From positions 248,001 to 312,000 of the forward strand of contig NZ_JAYKBP010000002.1 of NCBI RefSeq assembly GCF_035282405.1: a stretch of 64,000 nucleotides of DNA, in the 5' to 3' direction. The notes below the pieces were generated by a model. It saw nothing but the letters and a program-made list of their open reading frames with translations, ran no database searches and was not told the origin of the DNA. Below are positions 8,747 to 17,791 of the stretch, piece after piece; within the stretch, counting starts at the first letter, position 1; every line of letters starts with the position of its first letter. This DNA comes from Parvimonas sp035282405. Lineage in GTDB: Bacteria > Bacillota > Clostridia > Tissierellales > Peptoniphilaceae. The translations under genes were made by a program, and so were the position numbers.

Positions 8747-9487
8747 CTACACCTCTTGCTCAACCCAAGAATAACCTTCTTTTTGGATTTTATCAATCAA
8801 AGAAGCGTCTGATGTTTTTACAATTTTGCCATCATATAAAACATGAACATAATCCGGTTTAATTCTTGATAATATTGCTCTATGATGCGTTATAATCAAA
8901 ATTGATTTATTCTCACTTTTAAATTTTTCAACATTTTCAGAAACAACTTTAACTGCATCAATATCAAGTCCAGAGTCTGTTTCATCCAACATTACAAGTG
9001 AGGGATTTAACATAACCATTTGCAAAATTTCAGTCTTCTTCTTTTCTCCACCAGAAAAACCAACATTCAAATATCTTTGGGCATAAGAAGTATCCATTGT
9101 TAAATTTTCCATTTTTCCTTCAAGCTCTCTTTGAAATTCAATAACACTTTCTTTTTCTCCTGTTATTGACATTCTTGAAGCTCTAATGAAATTTGAAACG
9201 GTAACTCCAGGAACTTCTTCCGGATTTTGAAAAGACATAAACATTCCAAGTTTTGCTCTTTCATCTGCCCTTAATTCATTTATATTTTCACCCTTAAAAA
9301 GTATATCTCCAGATGTAACTTCATAATTAGGATGAGCCATAATAGAATTGGTAAGTGTAGATTTACCAGCTCCATTAGGTCCCATAATAACATGAACCTT
9401 TCCTTCAAAAATATCTAAATTGATACCTTTTAAAATTTCTTTATCTCCAACATTAACATGGAGATTTTTTACCTCTAATATTTTCAT
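8747..9487 (-). CDS. sufC: SufC ATPase
   Basis: The ABC-type ATPase (246 aa) that drives the SufBCD scaffold in the cytoplasm. It has Walker A GPNGAGKST, the SufC-specific signature FSGGEKKKTEILQM, Walker B PSLVMLDETDSGLD and the switch histidine in ILIITHHRAIL. It is the first gene of sufCBDSU, with AAGGAGTAAC before the ATG. About 95 bases separate it from the next upstream gene, enough for a promoter, but I could not pick a convincing one. Confidence 0.97.
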   Translation of the reverse strand: MKILEVKNLHVNVGDKEILKGINLDIFEGKVHVIMGPNGAGKSTLTNSIMAHPNYEVTSGDILFKGENINELRADERAKLGMFMSFQNPEEVPGVTVSNFIRASRMSITGEKESVIEFQRELEGKMENLTMDTSYAQRYLNVGFSGGEKKKTEILQMVMLNPSLVMLDETDSGLDIDAVKVVSENVEKFKSENKSILIITHHRAILSRIKPDYVHVLYDGKIVKTSDASLIDKIQKEGYSWVEQEV

Positions 9488-9583
9488 ATATGTTACTCCT
9501 TATAGTAGTTTTATTTAGCATAATTGTAGTACCCAAAGAGTAAGACAATAAACTAATATGTATAACTCAACAAATATTAAAGG

Positions 9584-9949
9584 CTAGAATTTTCTAACTA
9601 ACAAAATAGTCAAAAGACCATCGTCAGAATAAGAAACTATTGCTTCGTCAACCATAGATCCCAATGCATCTATATTTGATATATCACTTGAATTACTTCC
9701 CAAGCCTATTAAATTATCATAATAATTTTCAAACTCTGGAAGTCTTGCAGAATTCGAAATTCTATTTAATTCGTCCAAATCTTTCGGTTTTATTTTAACA
9801 TTTCCCTCAGCAATAACTCTTAGAGAATTTTTTTCTATTTTAAAATCTATTTTTAAATCTTGAACTCTTTTACTAAAATAATAATGAACGAGTCCACTAA
9901 CAATTAACTTAGCACAATTTTCTTCATTTTTTATTGTATTCAAAACCAT
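9584..9949 (-). CDS. uncharacterised protein overlapping DUF1576 gene
   Basis: A 121-residue soluble protein I do not recognise. It has an alpha-beta pattern: a helical start (KNEENCAKLIVSGLVHYYFSK), two beta-strand-like stretches (LKIDFKIEKNSLRVIAEGNVKI), an acidic middle (FENYYDNLIGLGSNSSDISN) and a beta strand at the end (DGLLTILLVRKF). No signal peptide, membrane span or cysteine cluster is visible. Its start overlaps the end of the DUF1576 gene by 10 bases, so the two are translationally coupled and probably work together. Confidence 0.75.
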   Translation of the reverse strand: MVLNTIKNEENCAKLIVSGLVHYYFSKRVQDLKIDFKIEKNSLRVIAEGNVKIKPKDLDELNRISNSARLPEFENYYDNLIGLGSNSSDISNIDALGSMVDEAIVSYSDDGLLTILLVRKF

Positions 9950-11223
9950 TCCTCCCCTGTTTTATCAAAAAATCTCGAATTTCTAATTGACTCAAAAATT
10001 GGAACTAAAGTTGCAGCAACAAATCCACCTGAAAATCCGTTGTTATAAAGATTTAATCCCCCATGTAAAAGCCCTACGCTAGAAACAATAGAAACATGAC
10101 AGAAACCTGCAAACATTCCAGCAATAAATCCATACTCTCCAGCAACTGGAGCTAAATTTGTTGCAAATAAAATAGTAACTGTTGCAGAAACACTATGTGG
10201 ATCATAAATATTTAAAAAGTATGCAATTAATGTTCCTACAAGAATTGGTAATACATTCCTTATGTGCTTTCCAAATATTCCAAAGCCAAAAATTGTAAAT
10301 ATCCCACCAAGAATAGGTCCGTTTAAAGGTTGATTCATAATCAAAACATAAGTAGTATATAAAATTGCCAGTGCAGACATATTAATCATGCTGACCCCTC
10401 TACCATAAATATTCCCAAAATCAGAAGGTGCCCTACCACTATTTTTTAATAAATTTCCTAAATTTTTAAAACTAAATCCATTCAGATAAAATCCTAAAGC
10501 AAAAACTATAACAAAAAAAACATACATTATAATTGCAATCCGTAAATTTCCATCACTTACAACATTTACATTTTTAACTTCTAAATTAAAAGATTTAAAA
10601 ACCCCTTGAATAAAAAGTCCAATAACTCCACATGTAAACCCAATATTATATAGACTGTAACCTTGATGAAAACGTAAAAATGAAGATGAAAGTGCCGGAA
10701 TAATAATTCCAATTAAAATACCGACTGCATAAGAAATAAATAGTCCTTTAAAAAACGGAAGTCCAATTCCAAAACAGAGATAACTTACAACAGGGCCAAG
10801 AGCAGTACCAAATAGACTATTCATTGTCAATGTATTAAATTTTAAACCTTCGATTTTACCATAAAGGTAAACTCCAAAAGTTATTGGAATTGTATTAAAT
10901 AGATTTTTTCCAAAAAGGGAAAAACCAAAAAGCGTAAAAAGCGCAGCTATAATGGGGCCTGTCAATAATTGTTTTCTTCTCCACAACACAAAAGATGCAA
11001 GTAACATAAGAAACCCAGCATTTAAAAAGGTTGCTCCTATTCCTCCTACTGCCATATAGTCAGTAAGTAAATGACTTGGAGATTTTAAAATATTAATATA
11101 TCCGTATAAAATTTCTTTAGGACTGTCAAAAAGAAATCCTACAGACATCGATAAAATAGAAAATATAAATATCGCATCATATCTATAATGGTTTTTTACA
11201 TATATTTTTTCTCTACTCAACAC
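9940..11223 (-). CDS. DUF1576 family multi-span membrane protein
   Basis: A 427-residue polytopic membrane protein matching the DUF1576 family found mainly in anaerobic Firmicutes and Fusobacteria. It looks like two similar halves: FTLFGFSLFGKNLFNTIPITFGVYLYGKI in the first and FTIFGFGIFGKHIRNVLPILVGTLIAYFL in the second (first 20 residues of each are enough to see the match), which suggests an inverted or tandem duplication like a transporter. About ten hydrophobic segments are visible. GGAGGAAATG precedes the start, and a promoter sits at 11250-11278. No substrate is known to me. It is coupled to the small gene at 9584. Confidence 0.8.
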   Translation of the reverse strand: MLSREKIYVKNHYRYDAIFIFSILSMSVGFLFDSPKEILYGYINILKSPSHLLTDYMAVGGIGATFLNAGFLMLLASFVLWRRKQLLTGPIIAALFTLFGFSLFGKNLFNTIPITFGVYLYGKIEGLKFNTLTMNSLFGTALGPVVSYLCFGIGLPFFKGLFISYAVGILIGIIIPALSSSFLRFHQGYSLYNIGFTCGVIGLFIQGVFKSFNLEVKNVNVVSDGNLRIAIIMYVFFVIVFALGFYLNGFSFKNLGNLLKNSGRAPSDFGNIYGRGVSMINMSALAILYTTYVLIMNQPLNGPILGGIFTIFGFGIFGKHIRNVLPILVGTLIAYFLNIYDPHSVSATVTILFATNLAPVAGEYGFIAGMFAGFCHVSIVSSVGLLHGGLNLYNNGFSGGFVAATLVPIFESIRNSRFFDKTGEEWF

Positions 11224-11249
11224 ATTTCCTCCAAAATTTTCTCACATAT

Positions 11250-11278
11250 ATTGTAACATATTAAAAAAGAAATGTGAA
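11250..11278 (-). promoter_or_regulatory. promoter of DUF1576 gene
   Basis: Minus strand TTCACA, 17 bases, TACAAT, 27 bases before the start codon: one mismatch from consensus in each box. Confidence 0.65.
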
Positions 11279-11508
11279 TAACTAAAGTACTTAAATATAA
11301 AAAAGATTATAAAATTTAGTCGCTACACAAAAATTATTTATTTTCTTATCGATATTTATTATTAATAACAAGTTTTAAAAATATTTTTCTCCTCTAGTCG
11401 TATTAAATAAAGACGTTCTCGTCGCTAACTAAATTATACAACTTATATTAATAATTTTCAAGAATAATACTGGACTTAATTATATTTATAATAAAGTTAT
11501 ATATAGCA
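11279..11508. other. AT-rich non-coding stretch
   Basis: No reading frame with a ribosome site is visible here. There are 8-base arms AATTTAGT (near 11314) and ACTAAATT (near 11427), a small GACG-TTCT-CGTC hairpin near 11412 and three TAGTCG-like motifs, which hint at a decayed structured element, but nothing I can name. Confidence 0.3.
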
Positions 11509-11543
11509 AAAAAGCAAGTTAGTTTTAAAATAACTTGCTTTTT
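11509..11543. terminator. bidirectional terminator
   Basis: AAAAAGCAAGTTA (11509-11521) pairs perfectly with TAACTTGCTTTTT (11531-11543). On the minus strand it lies downstream of the isochorismatase-like gene, after the dispersed repeat. Confidence 0.8.
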
Positions 11544-11612
11544 ATTGTGAAACAACGAGGTTCCCGGCTACCCATCCGATGTGAATAATCGTGGAAGGGT
11601 GGGGTTCTTATT
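11541..11612. repeat. dispersed 72-bp structured repeat, copy 1
   Basis: Matches 42301-42372 at 60 of 72 positions with no gaps. The core folds as ACCC-A-TC-CGAT...ATCG-T-GG-AA-GGGT. Its right end touches the stop codon of the isochorismatase gene at 11611. Orientation is the same as copy 2. Confidence 0.8.
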
Positions 11613-12138
11613 AAATAAATTCTTCCTTATATTCATCTAAATACAAAACATTTACCATATTTGACCAATTTAGTATTGACCCTATAAAATCTTGAATATC
11701 TAATCCAGGCATTTCATAAGTATTTTCATCACAAACCGTTCCAGTTGCATCTTCTATAAAATAGACCTTAAAATTTTTATCAGCAGCAACTATAGACGTA
11801 AACAAACAACAATATTCAGTATTAAATCCACAAATTACCAATTCTGTGATGCCTTCATTTTTTAAAATTTTTTCAAGATTAGTATTAAAAAATGAGTCTG
11901 GCATACTTTTCTCAACTATATATTTTGCATTTATATCCAAATTATCTATTATTTCAATACCTTCACAATTTTTGTATAAAGGGCTTTCAACACTTTCATC
12001 CAGATGTTTTGTAAAAACAATTGGCATATTTTTACATTTAAAATCCTTAATCAACCACTTAATTTTATTTATTTCATTACTACAATCTCTTTGACTTATT
12101 ATCCCCTTCTGTAAATCAATTACAAGTAATGCTCTCAT
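11611..12138 (-). CDS. isochorismatase-family cysteine hydrolase
   Basis: A 175-residue cytoplasmic hydrolase of the isochorismatase/nicotinamidase fold. The catalytic Asp is D8 (ALLVIDLQKG), the lysine is in IVEKSMPDSFFNT, and the nucleophilic cysteine lies in FNTEYCCLFTSIVAAD with the adjacent family turn VICGFNTEYC. The substrate cannot be told from sequence; zinc-ligand residues of true nicotinamidases are not obvious. It is 21 bases downstream of the pilus platform gene, though no functional link is evident. The stop codon abuts a dispersed repeat. Confidence 0.85.
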   Translation of the reverse strand: MRALLVIDLQKGIISQRDCSNEINKIKWLIKDFKCKNMPIVFTKHLDESVESPLYKNCEGIEIIDNLDINAKYIVEKSMPDSFFNTNLEKILKNEGITELVICGFNTEYCCLFTSIVAADKNFKVYFIEDATGTVCDENTYEMPGLDIQDFIGSILNWSNMVNVLYLDEYKEEFI

Positions 12139-12159
12139 ATATTCCCTCCATTAAAATAA

Positions 12160-13248
12160 TTATTCTATACTTATTCCGTTTGATAAATCAAAAATCGGTA
12201 TTGCTATTGCAAATACTATAAATGCAACAAATAGAGAGATTAAAATAATTATTACGGGTTGTAAATATTGTAAAATTTTATCAACTGAATAATTTATCTT
12301 TGAGTCATAATATTCCGTTGCACTTTCCAGTATTTCAACTAAATTTTCACTACTTTCTCCTATTGCAAGCATATTAATAAATGCCGGATTAAAAATTAAA
12401 TCATTCTCTAGTGCCTTTGAAATTAAATTACCACTTTTTATTTCTATTATTGCATTTTCCAAATGTTCTTTTATAAATAAATTTCCTGTAGAGTTTTTAA
12501 TTATCTCTAAACTGTCAACTATATTTATATTTCCATTTAACAAAATGGTAAAGTTTTTTGCGATTATGGATGTGATATAGTTTTGATAATGCGACTTTAT
12601 ATATGGGATTTTAAAAAGTAATTTCCCAAAAAATCTTCTAACTTTATACTTTTTTAAAATTAATTTTAAAAATACAATAAAAATCAAAATCCCTAAAATT
12701 ACAAATAGATAATTATTTTTTATAAAATCCATACTTTTAATTAAAAATTTTGTAATAGCCGGTAATTCAATATTACTGTCATTAAAAATATCTAAAAACA
12801 CAGGTATTACATTATTTAAAAGGAAAATTAAAACTACAACGGTAACAGACAACAAAATAATCGGATAAGTTAATATACTTATAAGTTTTTGTTTTAATTT
12901 ATACTTTTTCTCATAATAAGATGAAAGATATAAAAAAACTTCTGAAAGCCTTTCAGAACTTTCTCCGGACTTTATTAAAGCTAAAAATAAATTGTCAAAT
13001 TTATTGACCTTTAAAAAGGAATTATACAAATCATTACCACGCAATAAATTTTCATAAACTTCTGAAAAAATTCTCTTTAAATTCTTATTAGGAGAAGTTT
13101 TTGAAAGTAAGTTTATCGTTTCGGCAGTATTAATATTTGATTTTAAGAGAAGTCCCGCCTCTTTTAAAGAAATGCTTAAATCCAATAAATTGTGTTTATT
13201 TCCTATTTCCATATTCAAAATATTAGAAACTTTTTCTTTAAAGCCCAT
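12160..13248 (-). CDS. type IV pilus/type II secretion platform protein (PilC/ComGB-like)
   Basis: A 362-residue inner-membrane platform protein of the GspF family, on which the assembly ATPase acts. Two GspF domains are visible: the first includes IKSGESSERLSEVFLYLSSYYE, the second includes AIGESSENLVEILESATEYYD, with membrane spans near 125-150 and 175-195 and a C-terminal hydrophobic segment. It begins two bases after the ATPase gene. No pilin (comGC-like), prepilin peptidase or secretin gene is adjacent, which is unusual for this pair. Confidence 0.9.
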   Translation of the reverse strand: MGFKEKVSNILNMEIGNKHNLLDLSISLKEAGLLLKSNINTAETINLLSKTSPNKNLKRIFSEVYENLLRGNDLYNSFLKVNKFDNLFLALIKSGESSERLSEVFLYLSSYYEKKYKLKQKLISILTYPIILLSVTVVVLIFLLNNVIPVFLDIFNDSNIELPAITKFLIKSMDFIKNNYLFVILGILIFIVFLKLILKKYKVRRFFGKLLFKIPYIKSHYQNYITSIIAKNFTILLNGNINIVDSLEIIKNSTGNLFIKEHLENAIIEIKSGNLISKALENDLIFNPAFINMLAIGESSENLVEILESATEYYDSKINYSVDKILQYLQPVIIILISLFVAFIVFAIAIPIFDLSNGISIE

Positions 13249-13249
13249 T

Positions 13250-14440
13250 TTAAAATTCTCCCAATGAAAATAAAATCTTATTTACTTCTTCAAAACTCGT
13301 TATCCCATCTGCAATTTTTCTTAACCCGTTTTTATATAAACTTTCATTTCCATTTTTCCTAAAATATTCATAAAGTCTTACACTATTACAATTTCCATTT
13401 ATTATTTCTTTTATCTCATCATCTAAAATTAAAGATTCCAAAATTAAAGTTCTACCAATATATCCTCTATTGCAATGTTCACAACCACATTTTTCATAAA
13501 TATATTCAGGTATTTCAAGATTGTTTTTCTTAAAAATCTCTTTTTCAAAATCTGTTAATCCCTTTTTAATTTTACATTTTGGACAAAGTTTTCTGACAAG
13601 TCTTTGAGAAAGAATTGCTATTACCCCTGATGAAATAACATAATTTTCTATTCCTAAATTTAAAAGTCTGATTATTGCTGAAACTGTATCTGCAGTATGC
13701 AAAGTTGTAAAGATAAGATGCCCTGTTATTCCCGCCCTTAGAGCTATATTTGCAGTTTCTCTATCTCTCATTTCTCCAACTAATCCAACTTCGAAATCTT
13801 GTCTTAACATTGCCCTAAGACCTGTTGCAAAATCAAGTCCCAGAGCCGAATTTATATTTATCTGATTTATTCCACTAATCCTAACTTCAACAGGATCTTC
13901 TAAAGTAATTATGTTGATATTTTCATTTTGTAATTTTTTTACAAATGAATACAATGTAGATGACTTTCCACTTCCCGTAGGACCACTTATGATTAGAACT
14001 CCATTTGGACTTTTTATTATATTTTCAATCAATTGTCTTTCTTCATCATATAATCCTAAATTTTCTATATCGATTTTAAAATTTCCAGCATTTAAAATTC
14101 TCATTACAATTTTTTCGCCCAAAATTACAGGAACTGAAGCAATTCTAATGTCAACTAAATTTCCATTATAATCAAAATCTAGCCTACCATCTTGTGTCAT
14201 TCTCTTAATTGTAATATCCATTTTTGAAATAATCTTTATACGAGAAATAATAATTGGAGCATTTAAACTATTTATTTGATAAATGTCAATTAGCTCTCCG
14301 TCTATTCTAAATCTTATATAAAAATTGTCTTCTCTAGGCTCAAAATGTATATCTGAAGCATTATTCTTTATTGCATTTAAAATAACTTCATTTACAAAAT
14401 TTTCTACATTCTCAATTTTTTCAACAAAATTCTTTTCCAT
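13250..14440 (-). CDS. type IV pilus/type II secretion assembly ATPase (PilB/ComGA-like)
   Basis: A 396-residue hexameric ATPase powering pilin polymerisation. Motifs in order: ASDIHFEP, Walker A ISGPTGSGKSST, Asp box ITLEDPVE, Walker B-type GLVGEMRDRETA, His box HTADTVSAIIRL, and a tetracysteine metal site CPKC...CGCEHC. The long N-terminal domain of PilB is absent, so its size is closer to competence ComGA. It is coupled to the PilC/ComGB-like gene and lies eight bases after a HAD phosphatase gene. With no pilins nearby, it is either an orphan or serves pilins encoded elsewhere. Confidence 0.92.
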   Translation of the reverse strand: MEKNFVEKIENVENFVNEVILNAIKNNASDIHFEPREDNFYIRFRIDGELIDIYQINSLNAPIIISRIKIISKMDITIKRMTQDGRLDFDYNGNLVDIRIASVPVILGEKIVMRILNAGNFKIDIENLGLYDEERQLIENIIKSPNGVLIISGPTGSGKSSTLYSFVKKLQNENINIITLEDPVEVRISGINQININSALGLDFATGLRAMLRQDFEVGLVGEMRDRETANIALRAGITGHLIFTTLHTADTVSAIIRLLNLGIENYVISSGVIAILSQRLVRKLCPKCKIKKGLTDFEKEIFKKNNLEIPEYIYEKCGCEHCNRGYIGRTLILESLILDDEIKEIINGNCNSVRLYEYFRKNGNESLYKNGLRKIADGITSFEEVNKILFSLGEF

Positions 14441-14448
14441 AATTTCCT

Positions 14449-15255
14449 CTAAACAAATTTTCTTATAGCTTTTGCAACCCCATCATTTTTATTCGTGTCA
14501 GTTATATAATCAACATTTTTCTTAACATTTTCCATTGCATTTCCCATTGCAATAGAAAGCCCACAAATATTGAGCATTGGTATATCATTTTCTCCATCAC
14601 CCATTGCAATAGTTTCAGATATATCAATATTGTTAAGTCGACATATTTCTCTTAAACAAGAGCCCTTATCCGTATCTTTTGCCATTAACTCAAGAAAAAA
14701 TGGAAGAGAAAAAGAAATGGTGTATTCATTCTTTATGGTATTGGTAAATTTATCGTCCAATTCTTTTAATACATCATATTCTTGACATATTCCTATTTTC
14801 AAAACTTTTTCTTCCAATTTATTATCTTTAATATATTGTTTTACATCTTTAACTCTAGCTATTTTTGGATTTATAAATTTTGAAATAATTTCAACATATT
14901 CATCTTTTGAATCTTTTGTAAAAATAAAGTCCTTTAAGAAAACTATAGGTGAAAAACTATTATCTTCAATAATATCTAAAATATCGAAAAGATACTTTTT
15001 TTCCAAGCTCTTTACGAATTTTGGGACTTCACTATAAGTTGTAGAGATTAAACTACCATTTAAGGCTCCATAGTAAGTATCTAAATTTAAACTTTTTAAA
15101 ATTTCCTTGATTGTAAATTCTTCTCTACCTGAAATAAAAGCGATTTTAACACCTTTGTTCATCGCATAAAATAAGCTGTCTTTAACTTCTTCAGATATTT
15201 CGTGATCCTCGTTAAAAGTAGTGCCATCCATATCAAGTGCTATTAACTTATACAT
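14449..15255 (-). CDS. Cof-type HAD phosphatase
   Basis: A 268-residue haloacid dehalogenase-fold phosphatase of the Cof/YbiV type, acting on small phosphorylated metabolites. Motif I DMDGTTFNED, motif II ISGRE, and motif IV MGDGENDIPML followed by GLSIAMGNAMENVK are intact, with a type IIB cap in the middle. Substrate unknown. It is the first gene of the unit leading into the pilB/pilC-like pair and lies just downstream of the glmS terminator. Confidence 0.9.
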   Translation of the reverse strand: MYKLIALDMDGTTFNEDHEISEEVKDSLFYAMNKGVKIAFISGREEFTIKEILKSLNLDTYYGALNGSLISTTYSEVPKFVKSLEKKYLFDILDIIEDNSFSPIVFLKDFIFTKDSKDEYVEIISKFINPKIARVKDVKQYIKDNKLEEKVLKIGICQEYDVLKELDDKFTNTIKNEYTISFSLPFFLELMAKDTDKGSCLREICRLNNIDISETIAMGDGENDIPMLNICGLSIAMGNAMENVKKNVDYITDTNKNDGVAKAIRKFV

Positions 15256-15276
15256 AATCCTCTCCTTTATATAAAA

Positions 15277-15298
15277 AAAGGGACTTCCCAGTCCCTTT
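15277..15298 (-). terminator. glmS terminator
   Basis: Minus strand AAAGGGACT, GGGA, AGTCCCTTT followed by TTTT, directly after the glmS stop. Confidence 0.85.
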
Positions 15299-15302
15299 AA
15301 AT

Positions 15303-17129
15303 CTATTCAACCGTAACAGATTTTGCTAAATTTCTTGGCTTGTCAACATCATTTCCCTTTGCTAATGATGCATAGTAAGCAATAAGTTGACTTGCGACAA
15401 CTGAAATTATAGGCATTAAAATTTCGATAGTACCAGGAATTAATATTCTTTCATCAGAAACATCAAGATTGTTATCTAAATGAGTTATTTCAAAAACTTT
15501 AGCTCCTCTAGCTTTCACTTCTTTTACATTTGAAATAATCTTTTCATATAATCTTTCTTGAGTTGCAATTACAAAAACAGGCGTTCCGTCCTCAATCAAT
15601 GCAATAGTTCCATGCTTTAACTCTCCAGCTGCAAAGCTTTCAGTGTAAATATATGAAATTTCTTTTAATTTCAATGCACTTTCCATAGCAGTATAGTAGT
15701 CAAGACCTCTTCCTAAATAAAAACAAGTAGTCTTATCCTTTAATTCTAATGCAATTTTTTTATAAATTTCTGTATCTTTTAATAATAATTCTATTTTGCT
15801 TGGTAATTCCTTTAAATGATTAATTATTTTCTTATATTCATCGTCAGAAATTGTTCCTAAAATTTCTGCAAATTTTAAAGCAATCATATAAAGAGCTGTA
15901 ACTTGTGTTGTATATCCTTTAGTACTTGCAACAGCAATTTCTGGACCTGCCCAAGTATAGAATACATTGTCAGATTCTCTAGCTATTGAAGAACCTACAA
16001 CATTTGTAACACTCAAGATAGTTGCTCCTTTAGCTTTAGCTTCTCTTAGAGCAGCCAAAGTATCAGCAGTTTCTCCAGATTGACTTATTATTATAACTAA
16101 AGTTTTATCATCAATCATTCTGTCAGAATATCTAAATTCAGAAGCAACATCAACAATTACTGGAAATCCCAAAGCCTTTTCTAAAATTTCTCTACTTACA
16201 AGACCTGAATGGTAAGCTGTACCACAGGCAACAACATAACATTTATTGAACTTTTTCAAATTTCCTTCTAAAAGATTTTCCATTCCATCTAGGATTAATT
16301 TATCATTTTCATTTAATCTTCTACAGAAAGTTTCTTCTATTACTTTTGGTTGTTCGTAAATTTCTTTTAACATAAAATGATCATATCCGTCCTTAGTAGC
16401 TGATTCAACAGACCAATCAATATGTTTAATTTCTCTAGTTACAACATTATTTTTTTCGTCATAAATAGTATATTTTCCATCTTTAAAATGAATTAAATCA
16501 CCATTTTCAAGATAGATAACATCTCTTGTATATTTTAAAACTGCAATAACATCTGATGCAATATAAAATTCGCCATCTCCAATACCTACAATCAATGGAC
16601 TTTCTTTTCTTGTTCCGATAAGTTCATTAGTATCTTGTCTTAAAATACCAAAGGCATAACTACCCTTAACCTTTTCTCTCATTTTAAAAACAGTGCTTAA
16701 GAAATCTCCATCATCCAAGTCTTCCAATAATTGTGGAATAACTTCTGTATCAGTTTCAGATTTAAAAACAAAATTTTTCTTTAAAAGTTCTTCTTTTAAA
16801 AGCAAATAATTTTCTATTATTCCATTATGAACAACTGCAAATTTTGAATTCATACTCAAATGCGGATGTGAATTTTCATTTGATGGAACTCCATGTGTAG
16901 CCCATCTTGTATGACCTACTCCAATATTTGAAATTTTATTTTTATATTCACTTTCTAATTTTTCTCTTAAATTACTAATTCTTCCAACAGTTTTAACAAC
17001 ATCTATCTTATTATTTTCTAAAAATGCAATTCCTGATGAATCATATCCTCTGTATTCTAAAGTTTCCAGTCCATTTAAAATTATATCAATGGAATTTGAA
17101 CTGCCAATATATCCAACAATACCGCACAT
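15303..17129 (-). CDS. glmS: glucosamine-fructose-6-phosphate aminotransferase
   Basis: Converts fructose-6-phosphate and glutamine to glucosamine-6-phosphate, the entry to cell-wall amino sugars. I place the start at ATG 17127-17129 because AGGAGG sits seven bases upstream and because the glutaminase nucleophile must be Cys1 after Met removal (MCGIVGYIG). The product is 608 residues: an N-terminal glutaminase domain, with HTRWATHG, and two SIS domains (ISQSGETADTLAALREAK; LGRGLDYYTAMESALKLKE). It ends DKPRNLAKSVTVE as in the family. The leader is only about 35 bases, too short for a glmS ribozyme. Confidence 0.97.
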   Translation of the reverse strand: MCGIVGYIGSSNSIDIILNGLETLEYRGYDSSGIAFLENNKIDVVKTVGRISNLREKLESEYKNKISNIGVGHTRWATHGVPSNENSHPHLSMNSKFAVVHNGIIENYLLLKEELLKKNFVFKSETDTEVIPQLLEDLDDGDFLSTVFKMREKVKGSYAFGILRQDTNELIGTRKESPLIVGIGDGEFYIASDVIAVLKYTRDVIYLENGDLIHFKDGKYTIYDEKNNVVTREIKHIDWSVESATKDGYDHFMLKEIYEQPKVIEETFCRRLNENDKLILDGMENLLEGNLKKFNKCYVVACGTAYHSGLVSREILEKALGFPVIVDVASEFRYSDRMIDDKTLVIIISQSGETADTLAALREAKAKGATILSVTNVVGSSIARESDNVFYTWAGPEIAVASTKGYTTQVTALYMIALKFAEILGTISDDEYKKIINHLKELPSKIELLLKDTEIYKKIALELKDKTTCFYLGRGLDYYTAMESALKLKEISYIYTESFAAGELKHGTIALIEDGTPVFVIATQERLYEKIISNVKEVKARGAKVFEITHLDNNLDVSDERILIPGTIEILMPIISVVASQLIAYYASLAKGNDVDKPRNLAKSVTVE

Positions 17130-17172
17130 AAAATTTCCTCCTAACAATAATTTTACTGCTACTTATTGACAT

Positions 17173-17201
17173 ATTTTATCATATTTTACAATTATTTTCA
17201 A
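17173..17201 (-). promoter_or_regulatory. glmS promoter
   Basis: Minus strand TTGAAA, 17 bases, TAAAAT, about 45 bases before the glmS start. Confidence 0.65.
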
Positions 17202-17282
17202 GTGACCAACTAGCCTAGATTGATAAATCCAGTAGTCTACTATTTTGATATTATAAATTTTTAACAAGTTCAGCAAACAAAA

Positions 17283-17310
17283 AAACAGTAAATCATCTAA
17301 TTTACTGTTT
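17283..17310 (-). terminator. terminator after ASCH gene
   Basis: Minus strand AAACAGTAAAT and ATTTACTGTTT arms around a six-base loop, with a T-run, eight bases after the ASCH-domain gene. Confidence 0.8.
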
Positions 17311-17317
17311 TCATTAA

Positions 17318-17767
17318 TTAATACACTTTTTCAAATACTTCACATACCATTGGAGCTTGTTCATAAAATTCTTTACCTACATTTTTAAATTCTTCCTTAA
17401 AAAATTCATCATGAACTCTTTTCCAATACTCATAACTCCTATCACCCTCACCTTCAAGAAAAGCATGATTAGATGATATTACATTATATTCTAAAATATA
17501 TACCTCTCTTGTAACGGTAATACATATAGGCTCATCTGAACCATTTAAAATAATATTGTATTCACCAACTTTTGGAATTTCTTCATCTTCTTCGTATAAA
17601 TCATAAGCTCCTGTTGTGGCAGTTTTAATCCCCTTATTGACTAAATCAGCTAACTCATCAGCCATTTCTTTAGTATTTCCAAAACTCCATGCTTCATATT
17701 TTGTATCTAACGGAATATTCTTTTCCTTACAAAAACTTTTCCAATATTCTTTAATTTTATCATTCAT
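17318..17767 (-). CDS. ASCH domain protein
   Basis: A 149-residue cytoplasmic protein of the ASCH fold, related to PUA domains and thought to bind RNA. Typical features are EAWSFGNTKEMADELADLV, then GIKTATTGAYDLYE, PKVGEYNIILNGSDEPICIT and the EGEGDRSYEYWKRVHDEFF block near residues 105-125. The length matches the stand-alone family. It lies downstream of a GNAT gene and ends in its own terminator. Some family members act on modified nucleosides; which activity this one has is not visible. Confidence 0.88.
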   Translation of the reverse strand: MNDKIKEYWKSFCKEKNIPLDTKYEAWSFGNTKEMADELADLVNKGIKTATTGAYDLYEEDEEIPKVGEYNIILNGSDEPICITVTREVYILEYNVISSNHAFLEGEGDRSYEYWKRVHDEFFKEEFKNVGKEFYEQAPMVCEVFEKVY

Positions 17768-17791
17768 AAATCTAATCCCTAAAAATACCTA

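Noticed and set aside
17130..17172. glmS ribozyme
   Set aside because: The predicted leader is only about 35 bases and contains no ribozyme core; glmS seems not to use it here.
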